A DNA stretch of 64,000 nucleotides. It comes from an uncultured Collinsella sp. Lineage in GTDB: Bacteria > Actinomycetota > Coriobacteriia > Coriobacteriales > Coriobacteriaceae. The notes under the pieces are model-generated. The model did not search any database. It was given only the letters and a program-made list of their open reading frames with translations, and was not told the origin of the DNA. The DNA lies in the NCBI GenBank assembly GCA_900545665.1, contig UQZU01000004.1, forward strand, positions 1 through 64,000, written 5' to 3'. A program made the translations under genes and the position numbers. Below, piece by piece: positions 35,201 to 43,649 of the stretch. Position 1 is the stretch's first letter. Each line of letters opens with the position of its first letter.

Positions 35201-36427
35201 TCATCTTGCTCGATAAACCTCGTCTTTGAGCGCAAAGCTCTTTTTTGGCTTTCCTTTCAAAGTGAACTTGACCGCACGCTCAAGAACACCTTCCTCAATC
35301 ATTGGGCCCACATAGGTCTTCAAAATAGTATTGCTTCTGTCAAAGACTCCGCACTCGGAAATCAACGTGGCAGCAATATCGCCCATTTTCATGTTTTGGT
35401 GAACGGGCATATGCTGGACAAAATCACTGGCCTTGGCCGCAATTACGGCAGTCTCAACATTGCGACCATCAACATCCACCGCAAACAATCCCAACTGCTT
35501 GCATTGCCGGTCGAGGTTGCGCTTAATCATGTTATCGTTCATCAGAACGCAACCGTCTGGGCTATTGGTCATATGGATCATTCTATATTTGACGAGCCCA
35601 CCGACATTAACGCGTTTACTCATATCTTTGATAGGCATATTCGTTACATACTTATAGTAAGAACGCGCGTTGTTGCAAAAGAGTTCCGAGAGCGCATGTT
35701 CAGCCTGCCAAGCGTCGATCTCTCCAGCCTTATAACGAACGACCACTTCTTTCCAGTTACCACTTCCGATGCAGGCATTCAGACGTTCAACCCAAACGCT
35801 GGCTTTCGTGAGCTCATTAAAGTCGTCTTCCGGCAGTTCAACTTCATTTGGAAGTGACAGTGGCACTTTCATGGCAGCGCAGGCAACGCGGAATAAACCA
35901 AAACTATTGAAGTTGACCAGGGCCTCCGTGTGAGCCATATTCGGCGAATTAGTTAGAAGATCGAGTCGTAGGTCTTTAACCCCGAATGGATCGATGTAAT
36001 AGAAGACTGTTGAGGGCTTACCGCCCCCACAAACGCTAGTTTGTTGTGCCCGTCTTATAGCATCCTCGCAACTGGAAACGATAATTGGCGGCTTGATATA
36101 GCCGCTAGCTCCCTTTGCTTCGTTAAATGTCGATTCGAGATGCTTTCTAGATTCCGCGTTGGATTCACTAAGAATGAACTGGATGGGCGTCTTTGAACGA
36201 TTTTTCTTTGCAATTGCAAAATACTTAGAAAGGGCAATCAAGGGAGATCCTTTACTGCCATCGGCAAATAAACCCGCACCAGCAAAAGCATCGATATAAA
36301 GAATGCCGTTCCGTGAAGGTCGATACACTTTAGTGAAAAAAGGCGTTAGATAGCATGCCAGAAGATCATCCTTAGTCTCAGACCACGGATGTTTTGCCTG
36401 AAAGTAATCTGACTGATTTTTTGCCAT
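35201..36427 (-). CDS. TcmP family protein (three-Cys-motif partner)
   Basis: A 408-residue protein. The family is named for sitting beside a protein with a three-cysteine radical-SAM-like motif, which is the case here. The N-terminal half looks like a Rossmann methyltransferase: W-SETKDDLLACYLTPFF, then YIDAFAGAGLFADGSKGSP near residues 43-62 (motif I-like) and YYIDPFG near 142-148 (motif IV-like). The C-terminal part looks like a winged helix (GDIAATLISECGVFDRSNTI). Catalysis is inferred, not shown. It lies 32 bases after hsdR on the same strand, so it is probably part of the restriction operon. Confidence 0.75.
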   Translation of the reverse strand: MAKNQSDYFQAKHPWSETKDDLLACYLTPFFTKVYRPSRNGILYIDAFAGAGLFADGSKGSPLIALSKYFAIAKKNRSKTPIQFILSESNAESRKHLESTFNEAKGASGYIKPPIIVSSCEDAIRRAQQTSVCGGGKPSTVFYYIDPFGVKDLRLDLLTNSPNMAHTEALVNFNSFGLFRVACAAMKVPLSLPNEVELPEDDFNELTKASVWVERLNACIGSGNWKEVVVRYKAGEIDAWQAEHALSELFCNNARSYYKYVTNMPIKDMSKRVNVGGLVKYRMIHMTNSPDGCVLMNDNMIKRNLDRQCKQLGLFAVDVDGRNVETAVIAAKASDFVQHMPVHQNMKMGDIAATLISECGVFDRSNTILKTYVGPMIEEGVLERAVKFTLKGKPKKSFALKDEVYRAR

Positions 36428-36459
36428 GCTAAGCCCACCTTGCTCTTAGTCCTCATCGT

Positions 36460-39400
36460 CTACTTGAACTTCTCCACCAGCAACTGCCCGATGGCGCTCA
36501 TCATGGCGCGATACTTCTCACTGTCCTCAAAGAGGCTGGTAAAGGAGTCCGTGTTCTCCACATAGGCGCGGCGAGCCTCTTCATCGAACACCTTGGGCAG
36601 CAGGCTTGATTCGAAGACCTGTCTGCCGTCGCGACGGATGGTGTCGGCGACCTGCGGGTTTTCGGCGATACGCTTCCACAGCGTGTCGATAACCACACGA
36701 TCTCCCTCGGTGAAGTTGCCAGCCCACTGCTCGTTGAACTTATCCACGAGCACCTGCAGCGGGTCGCGCTTCTTGTCGGGCGTCACGGTCTTGGCTGCGC
36801 CACCGGGATCGAGCACGCCGCCGCCAGGCTCAAGCGAAATGCTGCCCTCGAACTCTTGCTTGAGCTTGTAGAAGCGCATCTCGACCTTGTCGTCCACCGC
36901 CTCGACGGGGATCTTCTCGACCTTGAGGAGGTGGCGCAGATAGCTCAGATACACGTACTCCTTGTGCAGGTCGCGATCGAACATGCGAACAATCTGGGTG
37001 ATGTAGGTGTACCACTTGCAGAAGCTACGCACCTTACGACGCACCTGATAGCGCGAGTCGTCATCCAGCTCGTTGTAGCGCGAGACCGCAGGCTTCAAAA
37101 CGGCAGCAAGCTTGCCCTGCACGTTGCCCTGCGGCTTACCCTTGTCATCCGTGAAGACAATCTCGGCCGCGGCCTCGATGTCGTCCTCGTCGTAGAGCTT
37201 GTAGCCGCGAATGTCGGTCTGCACCTGATAGAGGAGGTCGGTGTTGATCTGCTCGGAAAGCGACGTCTCGGCATAGAAGCGCTCGAACGCCTTCTGGATA
37301 TCCTCGGGCTTGTTCACGAAGTCGAGGATGTAGGTGTCCTCCTTGTCCGGATGGATACGGTTGACGCGGCAGAGCGTCTGAACCGCCTTCACGTCCTTGA
37401 GCTTCTTGTCCACCACCAGCGTGTGAAGCAGAGGCTCATCGAAGCCCGTCTGGTACTTCTCGGCGACAACGAGCACGTCACCATAGTTGTGGAACTCGGC
37501 CTTCGTTTGGCTCTCGGCGACACGTTGCCCATCGTGGCCGACGTTGATAGACGGCTCGGTGTACTCGGGACCGTTGGGGCCATTCACGGGGTCGCTGATG
37601 GCACCCGAGAACGCCACCAGCACCTCGATGTCGTCGTAGCCCTTCTTCTGCATGTAGCGCTTGATCTCGTGGTAGTAGCGAACCGTCGCGAGGCGCGAGG
37701 CAGTGACCACCATCATCTTGCCCTTGCCGCGGATCTTGGTGCGCGTAACGTTGCGGAACGTCTCCACGATGAGCTCGGCCTTCTGACCGAGAGCGTAGGG
37801 ATGCAGCTCCTTGTACTTGCGGAGCAGCTTGAGCGTGGGGCTGCTGGGCACATCGGGGTTGTCGGGGACCGTGCGCGCGAGCTCGACGGCCTCCGAATAA
37901 CTCACGTAGTTGGCGAGGGGGTCCATAATGAAGCCCTCCTCTATCGCCTGGCGCATCGAGTAGACGTGGAACGGGTGGAAGGACCCGTCAGGCCACTCAT
38001 CGCCGAAGATCTCGAGCGTCTGTTCCTTTGGCGTGGCGGTAAAGGCAACGAAGGTCAGGTTCTTGTGACGGCCGTGGCTCGCGAGCTCGTCGGCGAGCTG
38101 GTCCTCCCAATCGGCTGCGGCGTCCTCGGCTTCCGCCTCGATCTCAGCGTACTCCTCGAGCGCGTCGCGCTTGTCGGCAAGGGCGCTCTTGAGCTTGAGC
38201 GCGCTCGTTCCCGTCTGGGACGAGTGCGCCTCGTCGACGATGATGGCGAAGCGCTTGCCCTTGCTCTCGACCTGCTCGTAAATCACGGGGAACTTTTGCA
38301 GGGTCGAGACGATGAGACGAGCGCCGCCGTTGATGGCGTCCCGCAGGTCGGCCGAGGTCTTGTCCTTGCCGATGGTCACGACCGAGCCGATGGCGTGGTC
38401 GAAGCCCGAGATGGTCTCCTGCAGCTGGCTGTCGAGAACGCGACGGTCGGTGACGACGACCACGGAGTCGAACAGCGGGGTGTCATCCACAAAGAGGGAT
38501 GCAAGGCGATAGGCCGTCCAGGCGATGCTGTTAGACTTGCCCGACCCCGCCGAATGCTGCACGAGGTAGTTCTTGCCCGTCCCGTTCGCGCGCACGTCGG
38601 CGATGACCTTACGCACGGAGTCGAGCTGGTGGTAACGGGGGAAGATGATGCGCTCCTTCTTACGCTTCACCTCGTTGCCGCGCGCATCGAGCTCTGTCTC
38701 TTCCTTGACCTCCAGGTGAAGGAACTTGTTGACGATATCGAGCAGGCTGTCCTTCTGCAGGGCGACCTCCCACAAGTGACTCGTGGCATAACCGTCGGGA
38801 TTTGCGGGGTTGCCGGCGCCGCCGTCGTTTCCCGCCCCGGCGGAGCCCTGGTTGAACGGCAGGAAGAAGGTCTTCGCGCCCTCCAGCTTGGTGGTCATGT
38901 AGACATTTTCGAGATCGACGGCGAAAAATGCCAGCATGCGCGCGTTGAACTTGAGACAGCGACACCGTGGATCGCGGTCCTCGCGCCACTGGCGCATGGC
39001 GTTCTCGACGTCTTGGCCGGTGAACTGGTCCTTGAGCTCTATGCCCACCAGGGGGATGCCGTTCACGTCCAGGACCATGTCGATGGTCTGGTTGCCCGTC
39101 TCGGCGAAGTGGAACTGGCGGATGCAGCGGCAAACGTTCTTGGCATAGCGATCGGCGGCGCTTTCGTTAAGACCGCTCTCCGGCTTGAAGAATACAACTT
39201 TGAACGGAATTCCTCGGTGCTTGAAGCCGTGTTTGAGCACTGCAACCATGCCTAGGCGGTCGACGGCGTCGTTGAAGACTTTGGCGAACTTCGCCGTGGA
39301 ATCGGAGTTGCACATGCGCTCGAAGCGCTCCCAAGCCTTGGGCTGCGTCGTCTGGATAAAGTTGACCAGAGTCGTAGCGTCGAGCGCGCGGTCGCGGTGT

Positions 39401-39552
39401 TCCATGTAGCCGCCGCCGACCATCTGATAGGTGCCGTCCTCGACGTAGAGGAGCGAATGTTTATCGTCGCACTTAAGGAAACCGCCCGCAGGCGAGCAGA
39501 GGAACGACTCTATGTCCTGCTCGAGGTTCTTTTCCTTTGTCTGCGCAGACAT
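36460..39552 (-). CDS. hsdR: Type I restriction enzyme, R (motor/nuclease) subunit
   Basis: A 1030-residue HsdR. The PD-(D/E)xK nuclease region includes VNGIPLVGIELKD near 164-176. The helicase motor has the P-loop QHSAGSGKS (near 330), VDEAH (near 437) and FTATP, and a helicase C half with VAEKYQTGFDEP and TLCRVNRIHPDKEDTYILDF. It cuts DNA after translocation when sites are unmethylated. The length and motifs are complete, so it is probably active. It is 1 base after the 187-residue protein gene and 32 bases before tcmP. Confidence 0.95.
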   Translation of the reverse strand: MSAQTKEKNLEQDIESFLCSPAGGFLKCDDKHSLLYVEDGTYQMVGGGYMEHRDRALDATTLVNFIQTTQPKAWERFERMCNSDSTAKFAKVFNDAVDRLGMVAVLKHGFKHRGIPFKVVFFKPESGLNESAADRYAKNVCRCIRQFHFAETGNQTIDMVLDVNGIPLVGIELKDQFTGQDVENAMRQWREDRDPRCRCLKFNARMLAFFAVDLENVYMTTKLEGAKTFFLPFNQGSAGAGNDGGAGNPANPDGYATSHLWEVALQKDSLLDIVNKFLHLEVKEETELDARGNEVKRKKERIIFPRYHQLDSVRKVIADVRANGTGKNYLVQHSAGSGKSNSIAWTAYRLASLFVDDTPLFDSVVVVTDRRVLDSQLQETISGFDHAIGSVVTIGKDKTSADLRDAINGGARLIVSTLQKFPVIYEQVESKGKRFAIIVDEAHSSQTGTSALKLKSALADKRDALEEYAEIEAEAEDAAADWEDQLADELASHGRHKNLTFVAFTATPKEQTLEIFGDEWPDGSFHPFHVYSMRQAIEEGFIMDPLANYVSYSEAVELARTVPDNPDVPSSPTLKLLRKYKELHPYALGQKAELIVETFRNVTRTKIRGKGKMMVVTASRLATVRYYHEIKRYMQKKGYDDIEVLVAFSGAISDPVNGPNGPEYTEPSINVGHDGQRVAESQTKAEFHNYGDVLVVAEKYQTGFDEPLLHTLVVDKKLKDVKAVQTLCRVNRIHPDKEDTYILDFVNKPEDIQKAFERFYAETSLSEQINTDLLYQVQTDIRGYKLYDEDDIEAAAEIVFTDDKGKPQGNVQGKLAAVLKPAVSRYNELDDDSRYQVRRKVRSFCKWYTYITQIVRMFDRDLHKEYVYLSYLRHLLKVEKIPVEAVDDKVEMRFYKLKQEFEGSISLEPGGGVLDPGGAAKTVTPDKKRDPLQVLVDKFNEQWAGNFTEGDRVVIDTLWKRIAENPQVADTIRRDGRQVFESSLLPKVFDEEARRAYVENTDSFTSLFEDSEKYRAMMSAIGQLLVEKFK

Positions 39553-39553
39553 G

Positions 39554-40117
39554 CTACAGCCTCATCTCTCTCAGCTCACGACCGAAAAGAACGAGCCACG
39601 GAAATATGCTCTTGTTTAGCACCATGTACATCTTCGCGCGCTGCTTTTCTGTCGGTGCCGTCCTCTTGTTGAACATATCCACCATGAACTCGTAATCGTT
39701 TCGGCCGTCGTAACCGTTGTACCTGTTGGGCGGAAAAGCACCTTTCTCGTAAAGGAAGGCGTAGAGACATCGAGAGAACAGGTCCCTGTTCATGCCGTCG
39801 AGTCGTACGTCCGGCCTTCTTGCCTCGAGGGCCTCCAGCAACTTGATTGCCGCTCTCCAACCTTCAACCTCGTTCTTGAGCTCATCGTTTTCGAACTTCA
39901 GGATGCAGGTTGAGCCTATTGGTGAGAGCTCGTTCCCGTTGACAGAGTTTTTGATAGTGAACTCATACCTAATGCCCTCGTGTCCGCAAAGACAATCGCC
40001 AGAAGCGTCCCCATTGTCACGGCATCCCGTCACGTGCCATTCGGAGATAGCGGCATCCCACGTTTTTGACGATGACGCTTCCAACACGATGCGAGGGAGA
40101 CGATAGGAATCACCCAT
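39554..40117 (-). CDS. CxCGH-motif protein inside the restriction operon, function unknown
   Basis: A 187-residue protein. The N-terminal half contains CLCGHEGIRYEFTIKN, then NELSPIGSTCILKF, a pattern seen in phage and mobile-element proteins that may bind zinc through the cysteines and histidine. The C-terminal half is helical (NRDLFSRCLYAFLYEKG). It sits between hsdS and hsdR with gaps of 3 and 1 bases, so it is translated with them. It could be an anti-restriction control, a recognition helper or a passenger gene. Confidence 0.7.
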   Translation of the reverse strand: MGDSYRLPRIVLEASSSKTWDAAISEWHVTGCRDNGDASGDCLCGHEGIRYEFTIKNSVNGNELSPIGSTCILKFENDELKNEVEGWRAAIKLLEALEARRPDVRLDGMNRDLFSRCLYAFLYEKGAFPPNRYNGYDGRNDYEFMVDMFNKRTAPTEKQRAKMYMVLNKSIFPWLVLFGRELREMRL

Positions 40118-40120
40118 TGG

Positions 40121-41323
40121 CTACACCTCCCGCTTTCCGGTGACGGCCTCGTAAATGAGCGACTGCTTGTATGCTTTGAGGTCGGCAATGATAGCCTGCT
40201 TGGCCCCTATCGACTCGGCAATGGAAGCATACAGGTCATCCAGTTCCGCCACGATACGCTGCTGCACCTCGATAGAAGGCACTGGCACCGCTATGTCAAA
40301 CAGATCGCTTGTATACAAGCGCCTGAAACCATCCGCAACACCAGAGATGCGAATTATAAATTCATCAATCACTGCTGCTGTATGGAATACGTACTCAAGA
40401 TATTTCAGTGAGGTTCTCTCCATATCGATGGCCTGATAAACGGCATATTCCGGGCTAATCAAGCCGTTGTAAGGCGACACGTACATCACGCCGTAATACG
40501 CCTTTAGCTTATTGAAGACCAGGTCGCCAGCATGGACAATTTTGGCACCAACAAGGCTTGATGTCGGATTCGGTATGGCCAGTTCAATAGAACGAAGCAC
40601 TCCACGAGCGATCGTAATTGACAGCGGCTCTCCGATTCCGTCAGGAGATTTATCCTTAGACTCCTTCAGCACGTATTTGAGTTTCTCCCGCGGCGCTTCG
40701 TGCGAAACTCTGGTAATCATCTCTTCCAAACGTGCAGAGCGATACAGGTTCAGCTCCTCGATAGACCGCTCGGCGGCGAAGACGGCGCGGTCGATCTCGC
40801 CGCACCTCTCGTCCAGGAAGTCCGCGATACGGCGCTGCTCGTCGAGGGGCGGCAGAGGCACCATTTCCGACTTTAGCTCAACAAGTGAAATATTTCTTTG
40901 GATTGTGCCGACCCCTCGACTGCACAGTTCAAGCACCTGCACAAAAGGACCTCTAAATAGATAATTAGCGAAACGATCATCTATATTGCTTGTGTTTTTC
41001 TCGAGAACATAGTAAGCGGGGCTGACTATTCCGCGGTAAATAGATATCCCAACGGATCCACGCCATGCTTGTTGGTTGTTTAGAACAAAATTGCCCGGAC
41101 GAACCAGCTGATACTTCAACAAAGATTTGCTTGGCTTATGCACCTGCACCCCATCAGAGTCCACATAGCGGATAACTCCACGATTCAAGTAGACCGAAAG
41201 GAGCTCTTCGCTCTCGCAATTTGTGATGGAGACCTGTGAATACAGTCGTTTGAACGGTGCAAAAGTCCATCCCGCGGGCACCTCGCCGAGCCACTCGACA
41301 CCATTAACCTTCATCTCCCGCAT
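40121..41323 (-). CDS. hsdS: Type I restriction enzyme, S (specificity) subunit
   Basis: A 400-residue HsdS with two target-recognition domains. Each is followed by a conserved helical spacer: LPPLDEQRRIADFLDERC near 157-174, and PSIEVQQRIVAELDDLYA near the end. The N-terminus (NGVEWLGEVPAGW) is the usual start of the first domain. The two recognition domains set the bipartite DNA target, which cannot be predicted from sequence alone. It starts 2 bases after the hsdM stop. Confidence 0.93.
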   Translation of the reverse strand: MREMKVNGVEWLGEVPAGWTFAPFKRLYSQVSITNCESEELLSVYLNRGVIRYVDSDGVQVHKPSKSLLKYQLVRPGNFVLNNQQAWRGSVGISIYRGIVSPAYYVLEKNTSNIDDRFANYLFRGPFVQVLELCSRGVGTIQRNISLVELKSEMVPLPPLDEQRRIADFLDERCGEIDRAVFAAERSIEELNLYRSARLEEMITRVSHEAPREKLKYVLKESKDKSPDGIGEPLSITIARGVLRSIELAIPNPTSSLVGAKIVHAGDLVFNKLKAYYGVMYVSPYNGLISPEYAVYQAIDMERTSLKYLEYVFHTAAVIDEFIIRISGVADGFRRLYTSDLFDIAVPVPSIEVQQRIVAELDDLYASIAESIGAKQAIIADLKAYKQSLIYEAVTGKREV

Positions 41324-41325
41324 CG

Positions 41326-43122
41326 CTAGCGCACCTCGCCGAAGAGCGCCTCGAGGCTCTTCTCAAGCGTCTTCTCGTGCTCGAGGATGCGCTTGGCGAT
41401 CTCGTCAGCAGGTTCGAGCTCGGCGTACTTGTAGAACACGCGCGTGAATGGAATGGTATAGCCCACCTTGGTCTTCTTCTTGTCCACCCAAGCGTATTTG
41501 TTGTACGGGCGCACCTCGCGCTCGATATAGGCGTCGATGTCCTGGTTAAGGGGAATGTCCTCAGTGTCGGCCTTTGCCTTGTCGGCTTGCATCTTCCCGT
41601 GCTTGTTGAGGACGGGCTCCCCGCTCTCATCGACGACGGGACTCTCCACGGTCACGCGGTTAAAGCCGAACTCGACCGTCTCCATCAGACGCGCCTCGAC
41701 AGAGACCTCCTGTCCGTTGGACCCTTCGCCAGTCCAGGTACCGTCGCGGTACTCGGAATACGCCCGGACGATAAGATCGCGGCAGGATTTGGTGATGTCA
41801 TTCTTCTTGTCGCCGATGCCCTTGCGGCGCTTCTCGAAGCACTGGGAGGCGTCGATGAGCAGCACGTGGTCACGATGCTCGGGCGCCTTCGCCTTGCTGA
41901 AGAGCCACACGTATGTAGCAATGCCGGTGTTGTAGAACGAGTCGCAGGGCAGCTGCACGATGGCGTCGAGCCAGTCGTTCTCCAGCACGTAGCGGCGGAT
42001 GCCGTCCTCGCCGCTGCCGGGTTTGCCTTTGTAGAGCGGGCTGGCGTCTTGGATGATTGCCATCACACCATCGTCCTTGAGCTTCGACAGCCCGTTGAGC
42101 ACGAAGAGCATCTGGCCGTCGCCCTTGGCTGGGAGTTTCTCAACCGGGAAGCGCCCGCCGCCGGCGGTCTTGAACTCCTTCTCCACCGCAGCGGCCTGTG
42201 GGTTCCACGGGTCTCCGAACGGAGGGTTGGAGATGCAGTAGTCGAACTTGAAGCCCTCGAACTTGTCGGCGGACAGGGTATCACCAAAGCGCATGTTAGC
42301 GTCGTCCTCACCGCGAATGAGCGCGCTCGCCTTCGCGATGCCGAAGGTGAACGGGTTGAACTCCTGGCCGTAGCAGGTCACATGAGCATCGGCGTCGAGC
42401 TGGCGTAGGCGTTCCTCGGTGCAACCGAGCATCTGCGAGGTGCCCATGGTCTGATCGTAGACCGTCTTGGTGATGCGATCGCCTTCAAAGACGTGCGAGT
42501 CCGCCTGGATGAGCAGGTCGGTCATAAGGTACACGATGTCGCGGCTCGTAAAGTGGGCGCCAGCATCCTCGTCGTAAGACTCAGAGAAGCGCTGGATGAG
42601 ATTTTCGAAGATATAGCCCATATCCACCGCACGGATTTTATCGGGAGACATATCGGCCTGCGGCTTGCAGAAGTCGCAGATAATCTGGTAGAGCAGTGGG
42701 GCATCCGGGTCGGAGAGGCGTTCGATCTGGTCGGCGAACTTCATGCGCGCCAGGATGTCCTGCACGTTGTCCGAGAACCCGTTGATGTAGTCCTTGAAGT
42801 TATCCTCGATGTTCTCTGGGTCGGCCTTAAGTGTCTCGAAGGTGAACTTAGAGGTGTTGTAAAAGGGGTAACCAGAGGCTTCGCGCAGAAAGCCGTCCTT
42901 CACGGCAAGCGTCTTGTATTTCTCAGCAGCGGCGAGAACAGCATCGTGTGTGGGAGCGAGACAATCATGAAAGCGCTTGATGACGGTCATAGGAAGGATA
43001 ACCAGGCCGTACTCATGCGGCTTGTAGGGACCGCGCAGGGTGTCGGCAGCGCTCCAGATAAGGGATGCCTTCTCCTGAATATTAGCGCCAACGGCCTTGA
43101 TGAGATCGTCGCTGTCTGCCAT
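41326..43122 (-). CDS. hsdM: Type I restriction enzyme, M (methyltransferase) subunit
   Basis: A 598-residue adenine-N6 methyltransferase subunit. The N-terminal HsdM domain includes WSAADTLRGPYKPHEYG. Catalytic motif IV is NPPFGDP, near 297. Motif I reads YDQTMGTSQMLG (near 221) where the usual form is close to DPACGTGGML, so the Pro, Cys and one Gly are replaced; the core Asp and Gly-Thr remain. ENLIQRFSESYDEDAGAHFTSRD matches the family. It lies 2 bases after the ribbon-helix-helix gene and 2 before hsdS. Confidence 0.95.
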   Translation of the reverse strand: MADSDDLIKAVGANIQEKASLIWSAADTLRGPYKPHEYGLVILPMTVIKRFHDCLAPTHDAVLAAAEKYKTLAVKDGFLREASGYPFYNTSKFTFETLKADPENIEDNFKDYINGFSDNVQDILARMKFADQIERLSDPDAPLLYQIICDFCKPQADMSPDKIRAVDMGYIFENLIQRFSESYDEDAGAHFTSRDIVYLMTDLLIQADSHVFEGDRITKTVYDQTMGTSQMLGCTEERLRQLDADAHVTCYGQEFNPFTFGIAKASALIRGEDDANMRFGDTLSADKFEGFKFDYCISNPPFGDPWNPQAAAVEKEFKTAGGGRFPVEKLPAKGDGQMLFVLNGLSKLKDDGVMAIIQDASPLYKGKPGSGEDGIRRYVLENDWLDAIVQLPCDSFYNTGIATYVWLFSKAKAPEHRDHVLLIDASQCFEKRRKGIGDKKNDITKSCRDLIVRAYSEYRDGTWTGEGSNGQEVSVEARLMETVEFGFNRVTVESPVVDESGEPVLNKHGKMQADKAKADTEDIPLNQDIDAYIEREVRPYNKYAWVDKKKTKVGYTIPFTRVFYKYAELEPADEIAKRILEHEKTLEKSLEALFGEVR

Positions 43123-43124
43123 CG

Positions 43125-43331
43125 TTACTTCTCCTTCTTGGACAGATACTCGATGAGGCTCGTCTTTACGAGAGACGTGAAGCTAACGCCATTGAGAGCA
43201 GCCGCCTCCCTGGCGGCGTCGCGCATGTTCTTGGGAATGCGGACGGTTACTGCCACGTTCTCGCCGTCCACGAGGAAGCTTCTGAGCTCGCTCGGGGTTG
43301 CTTCTCCGTCGATAAGGTCGGCGTACTTCAT
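43125..43331 (-). CDS. Ribbon-helix-helix regulator, first gene of the restriction operon
   Basis: A 68-residue protein. The C-terminal two thirds form an Arc/MetJ-type ribbon-helix-helix: strand ENVAVTVRIPKN, then helices MRDAAREAAALNG and SFTSLVKTSLIEYLSKK. The ATG at 43331 with GGAGG 5 bases upstream is preferred to the longer frame. It is 2 bases before hsdM. A perfect 15-bp palindrome lies 13 bases upstream of the start, so it is probably an autorepressor controlling the whole restriction operon. It could also be an orphan antitoxin-like protein, but no toxin gene is adjacent. Confidence 0.8.
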   Translation of the reverse strand: MKYADLIDGEATPSELRSFLVDGENVAVTVRIPKNMRDAAREAAALNGVSFTSLVKTSLIEYLSKKEK

Positions 43332-43344
43332 GGGAACCTCCGCG

Positions 43345-43359
43345 ATTGCATGATGCAAT
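43345..43359 (-). promoter_or_regulatory. Palindromic operator upstream of the RHH-hsd operon
   Basis: ATTGCATGATGCAAT is a perfect 15-bp palindrome centred on 43352, between a weak promoter-like sequence (TTTGCT, 17 bases, TGTATT) and the ribosome site. Confidence 0.6.
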
Positions 43360-43415
43360 ACAAATGTGCCTATGATTCTAGCAAAGGACTGAAAACTAAT
43401 TACCGTCTAGCACAG

Positions 43416-43649
43416 ATGGATAGGCAAGTAATTAACGCCAATAAGAAGGGGAATAACACTCTGAACCGTCGTCTCTCCCGCCTGAAGGAGCTCGATGAGA
43501 ACTAGTCGGCAACTCAAAAAGACACCGAGCAAGCCGCTAACACACTTATCACGTTCCACAAAGAGATGGGTAAGCATGACGCCAGCTTGAGCGAGGGCGC
43601 TAATGGCATAGAATTGCAGCCAGACTGCCCGAACCTATTCATCACTTGA
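43416..43649 (+). pseudogene. Plus-strand gene remnant with an in-frame amber codon
   Basis: The frame starts ATG at 43416, reads a basic helical segment (NRRLSRLKELDEN), hits TAG at 43503, then continues in the same frame as SATQKDTEQAANTLITFHKE to TGA at 43647. The composition after the stop is still protein-like. The family is not recognised. It converges with the 787-residue gene, overlapping its last codons. Confidence 0.45.

Noticed and set aside
36856..39255. Plus-strand open frame of about 800 codons opposite hsdR
   Set aside because: Antisense to intact HsdR helicase and nuclease motifs.
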